Below, piece by piece: positions 31,703 through 40,391 of a stretch of 64,000 bases of DNA; positions within the stretch are counted from its first letter, which is position 1, and each line of letters opens with the position of its first letter. The notes under the pieces are model-generated. The model was not told the origin of the DNA. It ran no database searches and was given only the letters and a program-made list of their open reading frames with translations. The DNA is from an uncultured Lachnospiraceae bacterium (lineage in GTDB: Bacteria > Bacillota > Clostridia > Lachnospirales > Lachnospiraceae): assembly GCA_910585965.1 (NCBI GenBank), contig CAJUHH010000006.1:120531-184530 (forward strand). Direction: 5' to 3'. A program made the translations under genes and the position numbers.

Positions 31703-33742
31703 ATGAGACCAGAATGGAAAGATTTTGTAGGCGGCAAATGGGAAAATGAAGTCAATGTGCGTGATTTCATCCAGAGAAACTATCATCCTTATGAAGGGGA
31801 TGAATCCTTTTTAGCAGCGCCTACACAGAACACAAAAGATTTATGGAACATGGTTCTCGACTTGCAGAAGAAAGAGCGTGAAGCAGGCGGCGTTCTTGAT
31901 ATGGACACCAAAGTAGTTTCCACTATCACATCCCATGGCCCCGGCTATCTGGACAAGAGCAAAGAGACGATCGTAGGCTTCCAGACAGACGCTCCTTTCA
32001 AACGTTCCTTACAGCCTTACGGCGGTATCCGTATGGCAGAGAAAGCTTGCTCCGACAACGGCTACGAAGTAGACCCTGAGATCAGTGAGTTCTTCTCCAC
32101 ACACAGAAAAACACACAATGCAGGCTGCTTTGACGCTTACAACCAGGAAATGAGAGCTTGCCGTTCCTCCCATATCATCACAGGTCTTCCGGATGCTTAT
32201 GGCCGCGGACGTATCATCGGCGACTACAGGCGCGTGGCTCTGTACGGTATTGATTACCTGATCCAGGACAAACAGGCTCAGAAGGATTCCACCGGACGCG
32301 TTATGACAGATGAAGTAATCCGTCTCCGCGAAGAACTCTCCGAGCAGATGATCGCCCTTAAAATGATGAAAGAAATGGCTGCTTCTTATGGCTGCGATAT
32401 TTCCAAACCGGCTACTAACGTAAAAGAAGCAATCCAGGCTACTTATTTCGGATACCTCTGCGCAGTAAAAGAGCAGAACGGTGCGGCTATGTCCCTCGGA
32501 CGTACATCCACTTTCATCGACTGCTTCGCAGAAAGAGACCTGGCAAACGGAACTTTCACAGAAGAACAGATCCAGGAATTCGTGGATCATTTCATTATGA
32601 AACTGCGTTGCATCAAGTTTGCACGTACACCGGAATACAACCAGATTTTTGCAGGCGACCCGGTATGGGTGACAGAATCCCTCGGCGGTGTTGGCGTGGA
32701 CGGACGTCACATGGTGACAAAGACTTCCTTCCGTTATCTGCACACACTGACCAACTTAGGACCTTCTCCGGAGCCGAACCTGACCGTTCTCTGGTCCACA
32801 AGGCTTCCTGAGAACTGGAAGAAATACTGCGCGAAGATGTCCATCCAGACTTCTTCCATCCAGTACGAGAACGATGACCTCATGAGAGTAACCCACGGCG
32901 ATGACTACGGTATCGCATGCTGCGTATCCTCTATGGTAATCGGCAAAGAAATGCAGTTCTTCGGCGCACGCGCTAACGTTGCAAAATGTCTGCTTTACGC
33001 TCTGAACGGCGGCGTGGACGAAGTAACAAAGAAACAGGTAGGCCCGAAATACCGTCCTGTTGCAGGCGATGTTCTTGACTATGACGATGTATGGAGCAAA
33101 TTCATGGATATGCTTGAGTGGCAGGCAGACGTATATGTAAATACTCTGAACATCATTCATTACATGCATGACAAATACTGCTATGAAAGAGCTGAGATGG
33201 CGCTTCATGACAGAGACGTAAAACGTTATTTCGCAACGGGCGTTGCAGGACTTTCCATCGTAGCTGACTCCCTGTCCGCTATCAAATATGCGAAAGTTGA
33301 AGTTGTCAGAGACGAAGACGGCGTTATCGTAGACTTCAAGACAACCGGCGAATTCCCGAAATACGGCAACGATGATGACCGTGTTGACTCCATCGCACAG
33401 GAAGTTGTACACAGATTCATGACCGCTATTCGGAGACACCACACCTACAGGGAAGGCGTTCCCACCACTTCCATCCTTACCATTACTTCCAATGTAACTT
33501 ACGGTAAGGCTACAGGAAACACGCCTGACGGACGTAAGAAAGGACAGCCTTTTGCACCCGGCGCTAACCCGATGCACGGACGCGATACCCACGGTGCAGT
33601 CGCATCCTTATCTTCTGTATCCAAACTTCCGTTCAAAGATGCTCAGGATGGTATTTCCAATACCTTCACGATCATCCCCGGCGCTCTTGGAAAGGAAGAC
33701 CAGGTATTTGCAGGCGACCTTGAACTCGACTTGAACAAATAA
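31703..33742 (+). CDS. pflB: pyruvate formate-lyase catalytic subunit lacking the radical domain
   Basis: A 679-residue PFL barrel. The substrate cysteines are C406-C407 in GIACCVSSM. PFL cleaves pyruvate with CoA to acetyl-CoA and formate in anaerobic fermentation. Usual PFL proteins are about 740-760 residues and end with the glycyl-radical motif RVSGYAV. Here the protein stops just after IIPGALGKEDQVFAGD, where the radical domain should begin. That domain is encoded separately at 34048-34290 in another frame, with a third small gene between. Two stop-separated genes intervene, so a single sequencing frameshift does not explain it. The protein must work with the separate radical subunit. 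Confidence 0.93.
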   Translation: MRPEWKDFVGGKWENEVNVRDFIQRNYHPYEGDESFLAAPTQNTKDLWNMVLDLQKKEREAGGVLDMDTKVVSTITSHGPGYLDKSKETIVGFQTDAPFKRSLQPYGGIRMAEKACSDNGYEVDPEISEFFSTHRKTHNAGCFDAYNQEMRACRSSHIITGLPDAYGRGRIIGDYRRVALYGIDYLIQDKQAQKDSTGRVMTDEVIRLREELSEQMIALKMMKEMAASYGCDISKPATNVKEAIQATYFGYLCAVKEQNGAAMSLGRTSTFIDCFAERDLANGTFTEEQIQEFVDHFIMKLRCIKFARTPEYNQIFAGDPVWVTESLGGVGVDGRHMVTKTSFRYLHTLTNLGPSPEPNLTVLWSTRLPENWKKYCAKMSIQTSSIQYENDDLMRVTHGDDYGIACCVSSMVIGKEMQFFGARANVAKCLLYALNGGVDEVTKKQVGPKYRPVAGDVLDYDDVWSKFMDMLEWQADVYVNTLNIIHYMHDKYCYERAEMALHDRDVKRYFATGVAGLSIVADSLSAIKYAKVEVVRDEDGVIVDFKTTGEFPKYGNDDDRVDSIAQEVVHRFMTAIRRHHTYREGVPTTSILTITSNVTYGKATGNTPDGRKKGQPFAPGANPMHGRDTHGAVASLSSVSKLPFKDAQDGISNTFTIIPGALGKEDQVFAGDLELDLNK

Positions 33743-33771
33743 TTTTCCACAAGGAATAACGAGGGGTTTCT

Positions 33772-33975
33772 ATGGACGATAATAAAATGATCGACGATCT
33801 CGTTAAAATGTTGGACTCCGGCATGATGCAGGGTGTAGGTCATATCAACGTGGATACGGATAATTCTATGGAAGAATCCAAAAACGTTCAGACGATGGGA
33901 TGCACAGACTGCTCCAGAACCCCGTTAGCATGCAGCGTTCCTACATTGGAACAGGGCTTGGACGATTACCACTAA
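33772..33975 (+). CDS. small Cys-rich protein resembling the start of the PFL radical domain
   Basis: A 67-residue protein 29 bases after pflB. Residues 6-31 (MIDDLVKMLDSGMMQGVGHI and on to NVDTDN) align with residues 7-32 of the radical subunit encoded next, which read QVDNLVNLLDGYATKGGHHL. The second half lacks the RVSGYAV loop. It carries instead CTDCSRTPLAC (C44, C47, C54). It may be a regulatory or metal/redox-binding relative of the radical domain, competing for the same site on PflB, or a damage-repair factor. No named family is recognised. Its place inside the operon with good spacing argues it is real. Confidence 0.75.
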   Translation: MDDNKMIDDLVKMLDSGMMQGVGHINVDTDNSMEESKNVQTMGCTDCSRTPLACSVPTLEQGLDDYH

Positions 33976-34047
33976 TTCATACGGCTGCGGTTCTGCGTTT
34001 CGCTTTGCCGCAGTCTGCCAATAAAGATTTTAAGGAGGAAACTTATC

Positions 34048-34290
34048 ATGGCAACAAGTTCAGCACAGGTTGATAACCTTGTAAACTTATTAGATGGATA
34101 TGCAACAAAAGGCGGCCATCACCTTAACGTTAACGTTTTAAACAGAGATATGCTTCTGGATGCCCAGAAACATCCTGAGAACTATCCCCAGCTGACGATC
34201 CGTGTATCCGGCTATGCAGTAAACTTCATTAAGCTGACACCGGAACAGCAGGCAGACGTTATTTCCCGTACTTTCCATGAAGCTATCTAA
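34048..34290 (+). CDS. stand-alone glycyl radical subunit of pyruvate formate-lyase
   Basis: An 80-residue protein matching the C-terminal domain of PFL and GrcA/YfiD: HHLNVNVLNRDMLLDA, then YPQLTIRVSGYAV with the radical glycine at G55, then the C-terminal DVISRTFHEAI. It starts with a short linker (MATSSAQ) and a strong AAGGAGG site. In Escherichia coli, GrcA is a spare part for oxygen-damaged PFL. Here pflB has no radical domain of its own, so this subunit is presumably essential for activity. It is followed by a terminator. Confidence 0.93.
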   Translation: MATSSAQVDNLVNLLDGYATKGGHHLNVNVLNRDMLLDAQKHPENYPQLTIRVSGYAVNFIKLTPEQQADVISRTFHEAI

Positions 34291-34309
34291 AAAGAAATTA
34301 TAAACGTAC

Positions 34310-34350
34310 AAAAAGCAAAGGGCTGGCATCTGCCGGCCTTTGCTTTTTTA
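34310..34350 (+). terminator. intrinsic terminator of the pfl operon
   Basis: GCAAAG-G-GCTGGC pairs with GCCGGC-CTTTGC around an ATCT loop, flanked by A-run and TTTTTT. One bulged G and one T-G pair are present. It separates the radical-subunit gene from the pflA promoter. Confidence 0.9.
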
Positions 34351-34357
34351 TTACAAT

Positions 34358-34385
34358 TTGCATTTTTTTTCATTTCTGCTATACT
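34358..34385 (+). promoter_or_regulatory. candidate promoter of pflA
   Basis: TTGCAT (34358-34363) and TATACT (34380-34385) are 16 bases apart, about 40 bases before the pflA ATG, so the activase is transcribed separately from pflB. Confidence 0.6.
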
Positions 34386-34423
34386 GAATAAAGAGAATAT
34401 CCACCCAAAAGGAGATAAAATAT

Positions 34424-35173
34424 ATGCAAGGAAGAATACATTCGTTAGAAAGCTTCGGAACCGTAGACGGACCCGGCACCCGGTTCGTGGTCTTCGTACA
34501 AGGATGCCCTATGCGCTGTGCTTATTGCCACAATCCCGACACTTGGCCTATGGACGGCGGTACCATGATGGAGCCGGAAGAGATTTTTGAGCAGTACGAG
34601 CGCAACAAGCCTTTTTATAAAACCGGGGGAATTACCGTAACCGGCGGCGAACCCCTTATGCAGGTCGATTTCCTGATCGACTTATTCACGATCGCTAAAA
34701 AAGAGAATGTGCATACATGCATCGATACTTCCGGTATCGCTTATAAACCGCAGAATACGGAATGGATCAAAAAACTGGATCATTTAATGACTTTAACCGA
34801 CCTCGTCATGCTTGACATCAAGCATATCGACCCCCAGAAGCACCTGGAGCTGACATCACAGCCTAACGATGGTATTTTGGCTTTTGCCTCTTACCTCAAC
34901 GAAAAGCAAATAGACATGTGGATCCGCCACGTTGTTGTTCCCGGCATCACTGACGATGACAAGTATCTTTTTGAACTTGGATACTTTATCGGGCAGTTTA
35001 GCAACTTAAAAGCCATCGACGTGCTTCCTTATCATACTATGGGAGAGACCAAGTATGAAAAGCTGGGCATGGCCTATAAACTTGCCGGAGTACCCGCTAT
35101 GGATAAAAACAAAGTCATCGACAAAAAACAAATCATTCTGGACGGCATCAAAAAACGCCGCAGCGAAAACTGA
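34424..35173 (+). CDS. pflA: pyruvate formate-lyase activating enzyme
   Basis: A 249-residue radical SAM enzyme that makes the glycyl radical on PFL. The [4Fe-4S] motif is CPMRCAYCHNPDTW near residue 29, after the usual SLESFGTVDGPGTR. The SAM-binding GITVTGGEPLMQ is present, and the protein ends in the typical length for PflA rather than a larger activase with extra ferredoxin domains. Its target glycine here is on the 80-residue radical subunit, so it may need to recognise a separate peptide bound to PflB. Confidence 0.95.
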   Translation: MQGRIHSLESFGTVDGPGTRFVVFVQGCPMRCAYCHNPDTWPMDGGTMMEPEEIFEQYERNKPFYKTGGITVTGGEPLMQVDFLIDLFTIAKKENVHTCIDTSGIAYKPQNTEWIKKLDHLMTLTDLVMLDIKHIDPQKHLELTSQPNDGILAFASYLNEKQIDMWIRHVVVPGITDDDKYLFELGYFIGQFSNLKAIDVLPYHTMGETKYEKLGMAYKLAGVPAMDKNKVIDKKQIILDGIKKRRSEN

Positions 35174-35237
35174 TTTTGCCAGCAGCAAAGCGGATAAAAA
35201 CCGACTAATTTTCCTTCGATTTTCTAAAAGGTTCCTC

Positions 35238-35266
35238 TTGTATTTGCACATATTTTATATTAAAAT
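35238..35266 (+). promoter_or_regulatory. candidate promoter of the ferredoxin gene
   Basis: TTGTAT (35238-35243) and TAAAAT (35261-35266) have a 17-base spacer. The leader is about 50 bases and ends in AAGGAGG before the ATG at 35326. Confidence 0.55.
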
Positions 35267-35325
35267 AGATACAGAGTTTGATAACAATTTATCAATAAGG
35301 ATACACATATAAGGAGGATTTAATT

Positions 35326-35496
35326 ATGGCATACGTAATTGGTGACGCTTGTGTAAGTTGTGGAGCTTGTCAGGGACAGTGCCCGGTGGGCGCGATCAGC
35401 GAAGGCGACGGCAAATTTGAGATCGATCCCAATACATGCATCGACTGCGGTTCCTGCGCAGGCGGCTGCCCGGTAGGCGCTATTTCACAGGAATAA
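35326..35496 (+). CDS. 2[4Fe-4S] ferredoxin
   Basis: A 56-residue clostridial ferredoxin. Two motifs, CVSCGACQGQCPVGAI and CIDCGSCAGGCPVGAI, supply eight cysteines for two [4Fe-4S] clusters. It is a soluble low-potential electron carrier for fermentative metabolism, for example with pyruvate:ferredoxin oxidoreductase or hydrogenase. AAGGAGG lies upstream of the ATG. It is monocistronic between its own promoter and a strong terminator. Its place next to pflA may reflect electron supply to the radical SAM activase, but that is inference. Confidence 0.95.
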   Translation: MAYVIGDACVSCGACQGQCPVGAISEGDGKFEIDPNTCIDCGSCAGGCPVGAISQE

Positions 35497-35512
35497 AGTA
35501 CATGACGACGGA

Positions 35513-35542
35513 GCCTTCCATCAAGCGGTGGAAGGCTTTTTT
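35513..35542. terminator. bidirectional intrinsic terminator
   Basis: GCCTTCCA (35513-35520) pairs with TGGAAGGC (35529-35536) and is followed by six T. The hairpin also overlaps the stop codon of the convergent MerR gene, so it probably serves both. Confidence 0.9.
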
Positions 35543-36192
35543 CCTGCTCCAAAGCGGCGGGGCTTTTCTTTTTCCTTCCTTTTGCCCTTCTTACTGTAAC
35601 TCCTGAGAAGCTCGTCCACCCTTTTATAATGCTCTTCTTCACGCTGCCTCCGCTCCTTTTCCCTCTCCTCCTCTTTCTCCTCCTGCTGGCGGAACTGATA
35701 ATCCATTTCTTTCAAAACGCTCTGCCTGATATCCTCGCAAAGCTCTTTATTGCTCTCCTTTACCGCCTCGCTGATCATATGCTGCAGCAGCATCTGAAGC
35801 CTTATGCTTTTTTCTTCCTGTTCTCTTGCTGCAAGCTCCTTTTTTTCAATAATTTCTATCATATGCTTCTCCTGTTCGCTGACCACTCTTTCCCCGTTCC
35901 CGTCATCCAAATGTTCTCTGTAAATCACCATGTTCCCTGGAATCTCCTTCATCTTTAATCTTTCAAGTTTACCGTCTTTTAGCACCATGCGAATCGCCTT
36001 CAACTGCAGCCCCTGCTCCTTTAATCTTTTAATCTCCCTGAAACGCTCCACATCCTCCGATGTATAATATCTGTGTCCCAGCTCATTCCTTTTAATCGGA
36101 ATATTCAGTTCTTCCTCCCAATAGCGAAGGACATGGGATTCTACCTCCACCTGCTTCGCCGCATCAGAAATCAAATACCTTGTTTGTTCCAT
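35521..36192 (-). CDS. MerR family regulator with long coiled coil
   Basis: A 223-residue protein. The N-terminal MerR helix-turn-helix and wing cover residues 5-75: YLISDAAKQVEVESHVLRYW, then HRYYTSEDVERFREIKRLKEQG. The rest is highly charged and mostly helical, with a Glu/Arg-rich coiled coil from about 125 to 200. No Cys-rich effector site is visible. ATG at 36192 has AGGAGAAGGAAAG upstream; the longer frame enters the dnaB terminator and is rejected. Clostridial proteins of this build often lie beside dnaB, but their targets are unknown to me. Confidence 0.85.
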   Translation of the reverse strand: MEQTRYLISDAAKQVEVESHVLRYWEEELNIPIKRNELGHRYYTSEDVERFREIKRLKEQGLQLKAIRMVLKDGKLERLKMKEIPGNMVIYREHLDDGNGERVVSEQEKHMIEIIEKKELAAREQEEKSIRLQMLLQHMISEAVKESNKELCEDIRQSVLKEMDYQFRQQEEKEEEREKERRQREEEHYKRVDELLRSYSKKGKRKEKEKPRRFGAGKKPSTA

Positions 36193-36266
36193 GCTTTCCT
36201 TCTCCTCTCCTTTATTCCTCTGTTTTAAAAAGTAACTAATGATTGTCCCATCCATAAAAAAATGCA

Positions 36267-36301
36267 AAAAGAGGACAGCCTGTCCAGGCCAATCCTCTTT
36301 T
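36267..36301 (-). terminator. terminator of the gdpP-rplI-dnaB operon
   Basis: On the minus strand AAAAGAGGA and TCCTCTTTT close a hairpin with an inner GCCTG/CAGGC stem, followed by TTTTGCATTTTTTT. It lies just after the dnaB stop at 36312. Confidence 0.85.
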
Positions 36302-36311
36302 GTAATCGTTT

Positions 36312-37649
36312 CTATTTCTGCATATTTGCAAACTTCGTATATTCCGGCAGCCACACCAGCTCTACCGTGCCGATCGGACCGTTTCTCTGCTTAGCTATAA
36401 TAATCTCCGCAATCCCTTTTCTTTCCGTATCCTTGTTATAATAGTCATCCCGGTAAATAAACATAACCACATCGGCATCCTGCTCGATCGCCCCCGATTC
36501 CCTCAGATCCGAGAGCATCGGACGGTGATCCGGCCTCTGCTCCACCGCGCGGCTCAGCTGGGAAAGAGCAATCACCGGAACTTCCAGTTCCCTCGCCAGC
36601 GCCTTCAGCGCACGGGATATATCGGAAATCTCCTGCTGTCTGGAATCGTTTCTGCCGCTTCCCGACATCAACTGGAGATAATCGATAATAATCATTTTCA
36701 GTCCGTATTCCAATTTATATTTCCTGCACTTGGAACGCATCTCCCCGATCGTAATACCCGGCGTATCATCAATGATCAAATTGGATTTCCCGATCACGCC
36801 GGCGCTTTCGATCAACCTCTCCCAATCGTTATCCGACAAATTCCCCGATCGCAGCTTCTGTGCATCCACTTTGGATTCCAGGGAAAAAAGCCTGTTGACC
36901 AGCTGTTCCTTCGACATTTCCAGGCTGAATATAGCCACCGGCTGTTCCAGCTTAAACGCCACATGTTGGGCAATATTCAGCACAAACGCCGTCTTTCCCA
37001 TAGAGGGCCTGGCTGCGATCAGCACCAGATCCGACGGCTGCATGCCGGCCGTACGGTAATCCAGATCGACAAACCCTGTCGCGATGCCCGTAACATTCCC
37101 TTTATTCCGGGAAGCCTTCTCTATTTGTTCCATGGTATTCATGACCACTTGGCGGATCGGCACGAAATCTTCCGCATTTCTCCGCTGGATCAGATGAAAA
37201 ACCCTTTTCTCCGTATCTTCCAATATCGCTTCCAGACTCTCCTTGCCCACATAACAAGTATTGGCAATCTCTTCGTTCATCTTGATCAGCCGTCTGAGCA
37301 TAGCCTTCTCGGATACGATATTGGCATAATGCTTAATATTTGCGGAGGTGGGTACTGCCGTAATCAGATCTCTGATATATTCCAGGCTGCTTACCTCCGG
37401 CGGGACATCCTTCTCCTTCAGCCGGTCCTGCAAGGTAATCAGATCCACCGGCTTCCCTTCATCATTCAACTCTACCATTGCTTCAAAAAGAACCCCGCAC
37501 TGCTTGCTGTAAAAATCCTCTTCAGCCAATATTTCCGATGCTGTCACAATCGCGTCCTTGTCCATGATCATGGCTCCGATCACCGATTGCTCTGCCTCTA
37601 TGCTGTGCGGCAATACTCTTTTCAGCAACGCCTCTTCCATCGCTGCCAC
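36312..37649 (-). CDS. dnaB: replicative DNA helicase
   Basis: A 445-residue DnaB hexameric helicase. The N-terminal domain contains PHSIEAEQSVIGAMI. The RecA-like C-terminal domain has Walker A in ARPSMGKTAF (about 208-217), Walker B in MIIIDYLQLM, and the conserved LSQLSRAVEQRPDHRP loop. It unwinds DNA ahead of the replication fork. It is the last gene of the gdpP-rplI-dnaB operon, an arrangement widespread in Firmicutes. Confidence 0.97.
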   Translation of the reverse strand: MAAMEEALLKRVLPHSIEAEQSVIGAMIMDKDAIVTASEILAEEDFYSKQCGVLFEAMVELNDEGKPVDLITLQDRLKEKDVPPEVSSLEYIRDLITAVPTSANIKHYANIVSEKAMLRRLIKMNEEIANTCYVGKESLEAILEDTEKRVFHLIQRRNAEDFVPIRQVVMNTMEQIEKASRNKGNVTGIATGFVDLDYRTAGMQPSDLVLIAARPSMGKTAFVLNIAQHVAFKLEQPVAIFSLEMSKEQLVNRLFSLESKVDAQKLRSGNLSDNDWERLIESAGVIGKSNLIIDDTPGITIGEMRSKCRKYKLEYGLKMIIIDYLQLMSGSGRNDSRQQEISDISRALKALARELEVPVIALSQLSRAVEQRPDHRPMLSDLRESGAIEQDADVVMFIYRDDYYNKDTERKGIAEIIIAKQRNGPIGTVELVWLPEYTKFANMQK

Positions 37650-37677
37650 TTGATTTCCTCTCGTCCTCTTGTCGTTT

Positions 37678-38130
37678 CTATGCTTCCGTTTCCCTTACCT
37701 TCACCTTTAATTTTCCTGTCACCTGGGGATGCAGCTTAACTGCTACCTCATATACCCCGAGACTCTTGATCGCTTCCGACATCTGGATCTTTTTCTTATC
37801 AATATCCATGCCGCACTGCGACTTTGCCGCCTCCGCGATTTCCTTTGACGATACGGAGCCAAAAGTCCTGCCCCCTTCGCCCGTCTTTATATAGACAACG
37901 ACTTCTTTCGTTTCCAGCTCTTCGGCAAATGCTTTGGCCGCGTCCAGCTGTTCCTTCGCTTTCCTGGCTTCCGATGCCTTTTGCTGCTTTAAATCGTTCA
38001 TATTCTTGTTATTGGCCTCCACGCCAAGCTTTTTGGGAATCACATAGTTCCTCGCGTAGCCGTCGCTCACATCCACGACTTCTCCTTTTTTTCCCAGTTT
38101 CTTTACATCCTCTGTTAAAATTACTTTCAT
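37678..38130 (-). CDS. rplI: 50S ribosomal protein L9
   Basis: A 150-residue L9. The N-terminal rRNA-binding domain has the family signature near GKKGEVVDVSDGYARNYVIPK, and a long connecting helix leads to the C-terminal domain with GRTFGSVSSKEI. It lies between gdpP and dnaB with short gaps. Confidence 0.97.
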   Translation of the reverse strand: MKVILTEDVKKLGKKGEVVDVSDGYARNYVIPKKLGVEANNKNMNDLKQQKASEARKAKEQLDAAKAFAEELETKEVVVYIKTGEGGRTFGSVSSKEIAEAAKSQCGMDIDKKKIQMSEAIKSLGVYEVAVKLHPQVTGKLKVKVRETEA

Positions 38131-38175
38131 TTCAAAACCTTGCCTTTCTTCCTGTCCGTAAATAGCCGCCTTCGA

Positions 38176-40221
38176 TTAAATCGCCCCTTCTTCGATCATT
38201 CGGTCCAGCGTCTGTTTCATGATCCCGATTCCTTCTGCCAGAGACGTATTCTCCATCTGGCATCCCGCACTGTTAATATGCCCGCCTCCGCCCAGCCTTT
38301 CCATAACGATCTGCACATTCACTTCATCGATGGAACGGGCGCTGACAAAAATCTGGTTCTGGTACTCCGTCAATACAAAGCTTGCCTTAATCCCTTTAAT
38401 ATTCAGCAGCTCGTTTGCCGCCTGTGCGCCTATAATCGTAGGGTTCGGCAAATCATCACTTGTGCATATGGAAATCGCATACGCATTCTTGTATATCTCT
38501 GCCTGGCTGACAGCGTCCGCTTTCGCTTTGTACTCCGCCGCATCTTCCCGGAACAGCTTGCGCACGCGCATGACATCCGCCCCGCTCCTTCTAAGGAATG
38601 CCGCCGCCTCAAAGGTCCTGACTCCGGTCTTCGTCATAAAATTATTCGTATCGATCATAATGCCGGAGTACATGCTGTCGGCTTCTATATTCTTTATCTT
38701 AATATTATCCCCTATATATTGCAGCATTTCTGAAACCATTTCGCAAGTGGAAGAAGCATATGCCTCCACATACGACAGTGTGGCGTTTTCAATAACTTCC
38801 GTCCCCTGCCTGTGATGGTCGAACACCACAATGGATTTGCATAGCCTGAGCAGTTCCGGGCAATCCGTAATGCTCGGTTTATTCACATCCACGACTACCA
38901 AAACCGCATTATTTCCCACCATCTCCACCGCATGCTGCCCGCTGATAATAAAATCATCGTCATAGTCCGGGTTATTACGGAACATATCGATAAAGGGTTG
39001 GAGGGAAGATGCCGAATCGCTTAAAACAATATGGGCTTTTCTCTCCAGCGTTGAAGCAATACGGGCAATTCCCACCGCCGCGCCGAAGCTGTCGATATCC
39101 GCATTCCTGTGTCCCATAACAATCACTTTGTCTTTGCTGGTAATAATCTCCTTTAAGGCATGAGCTTTTACTCTGGCCTTTACCCTCGTATTTTTCTCTA
39201 TCTGCTGGCTCTTGCCGCCATAATATACCGTATTATGCGGTGTCTTGACTACTGCCTGGTCGCCGCCCCGCCCCAAGGCAAGATCGATGGCATTTCTGGC
39301 AAATTCATAGTTCTGCGCATAAGTAAGGCCGTCCAAACCGATTCCGATGCTGATCGTCACCGCCATTTCATTTCCAATGTTCACCGTTTTTACATCTTCC
39401 AGCAAGTCAAAGCGGTCTTCCTGCAAAGAAGAAACTGCTTTTTTCCTCATAATGACAAAAAACTTGTCCTTTTCCAGCTTCCTGCAGATGCCGTCCATTC
39501 CGGCAATATATTTATTGACTTTCCGGTCGATCAGCGCAATGAGCAGGGAACGCCTGACTTCTTCCACGCTTTCCAGCGCTTCCTCATAATTATCCAAATA
39601 AATCAGCCCTACCGCCAGGCTCTGGTCATCCACTTCCTGAAGGGCGATCTTTAATGCCGTCTCATCAAACAAATACAGCGCAATCAAATATCCGTCATAG
39701 TCTTCCTCTTCAATAATATCACTGTTGTGCGCCATTTCCTTTAAGGAAATCTTTTTCATTTTCGCCACATAATCATTATCTTCAAAGCTGACGCCCATCT
39801 CCACTTCATCCACCGTACCCGGCAGCTTTTCTTTTGTCACCATCGGAAACAGTGAAGTAATGGACTTGCGGTAGCCTTTCTCTTTATGTACTGCCCTTTC
39901 AAATGCAATGTTCGTCCAGATAATCTTCCCGTCCTCGTCCAACAGGGCATGGGGCAGATCCAGATCCCTGAGCAGCCTCCTTTGTATCTGTCCGTATTGA
40001 GTGGCAAAACTGACCAGCTCGTTCATAATGATCGGCTTATTATACAAAAACAGGGATAACACCACTGCATAATAAAAAATATCAAAGCATGCAAGAATCA
40101 GTCCCGCCCTATAGTCGATAACAAAAATGCCCAATGTCACAAGGATCAGTAAAATGCCTAAGTATATCGATGTCTGCAAATATTTCTTTAATCTGCCTTT
40201 TAATTTAATACTGTTTTTCAT
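38176..40221 (-). CDS. gdpP: cyclic-di-AMP phosphodiesterase GdpP
   Basis: A 681-residue membrane enzyme hydrolysing c-di-AMP. There are two N-terminal membrane helices (about 15-60), a PAS-like region to about 170 and a degenerate GGDEF domain (about 170-310) without a proper GGDEF loop. A DHH domain follows from about 345 (GHRNADIDSFGAA, VVVDVN, VFDHHRQGTE), then DHHA1 with the GGGGHINSAG end. ATG at 40221 has AAGGAAA upstream. It leads the gdpP-rplI-dnaB operon. GdpP affects osmotic balance and beta-lactam tolerance in relatives. Confidence 0.94.
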   Translation of the reverse strand: MKNSIKLKGRLKKYLQTSIYLGILLILVTLGIFVIDYRAGLILACFDIFYYAVVLSLFLYNKPIIMNELVSFATQYGQIQRRLLRDLDLPHALLDEDGKIIWTNIAFERAVHKEKGYRKSITSLFPMVTKEKLPGTVDEVEMGVSFEDNDYVAKMKKISLKEMAHNSDIIEEEDYDGYLIALYLFDETALKIALQEVDDQSLAVGLIYLDNYEEALESVEEVRRSLLIALIDRKVNKYIAGMDGICRKLEKDKFFVIMRKKAVSSLQEDRFDLLEDVKTVNIGNEMAVTISIGIGLDGLTYAQNYEFARNAIDLALGRGGDQAVVKTPHNTVYYGGKSQQIEKNTRVKARVKAHALKEIITSKDKVIVMGHRNADIDSFGAAVGIARIASTLERKAHIVLSDSASSLQPFIDMFRNNPDYDDDFIISGQHAVEMVGNNAVLVVVDVNKPSITDCPELLRLCKSIVVFDHHRQGTEVIENATLSYVEAYASSTCEMVSEMLQYIGDNIKIKNIEADSMYSGIMIDTNNFMTKTGVRTFEAAAFLRRSGADVMRVRKLFREDAAEYKAKADAVSQAEIYKNAYAISICTSDDLPNPTIIGAQAANELLNIKGIKASFVLTEYQNQIFVSARSIDEVNVQIVMERLGGGGHINSAGCQMENTSLAEGIGIMKQTLDRMIEEGAI

Positions 40222-40391
40222 ACCATTTCCTTTTCCATCCGATTCTACATTAGTATCCCTGCAGCATATCATTTAATAATGCCTTTCCTAATGTGAGAAA
40301 ATACATCGCTTATAGTATAGCATTTTTTTCCTTAAAGTTCCACAATATTATTTGTTGCTTTCAGCCGCTTTCTGTCGGATTTTGCGGCCCT

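Noticed and set aside
32009..33592. Leftward frames opposite pflB
   Set aside because: They are shadows of the strongly supported pflB coding sequence.
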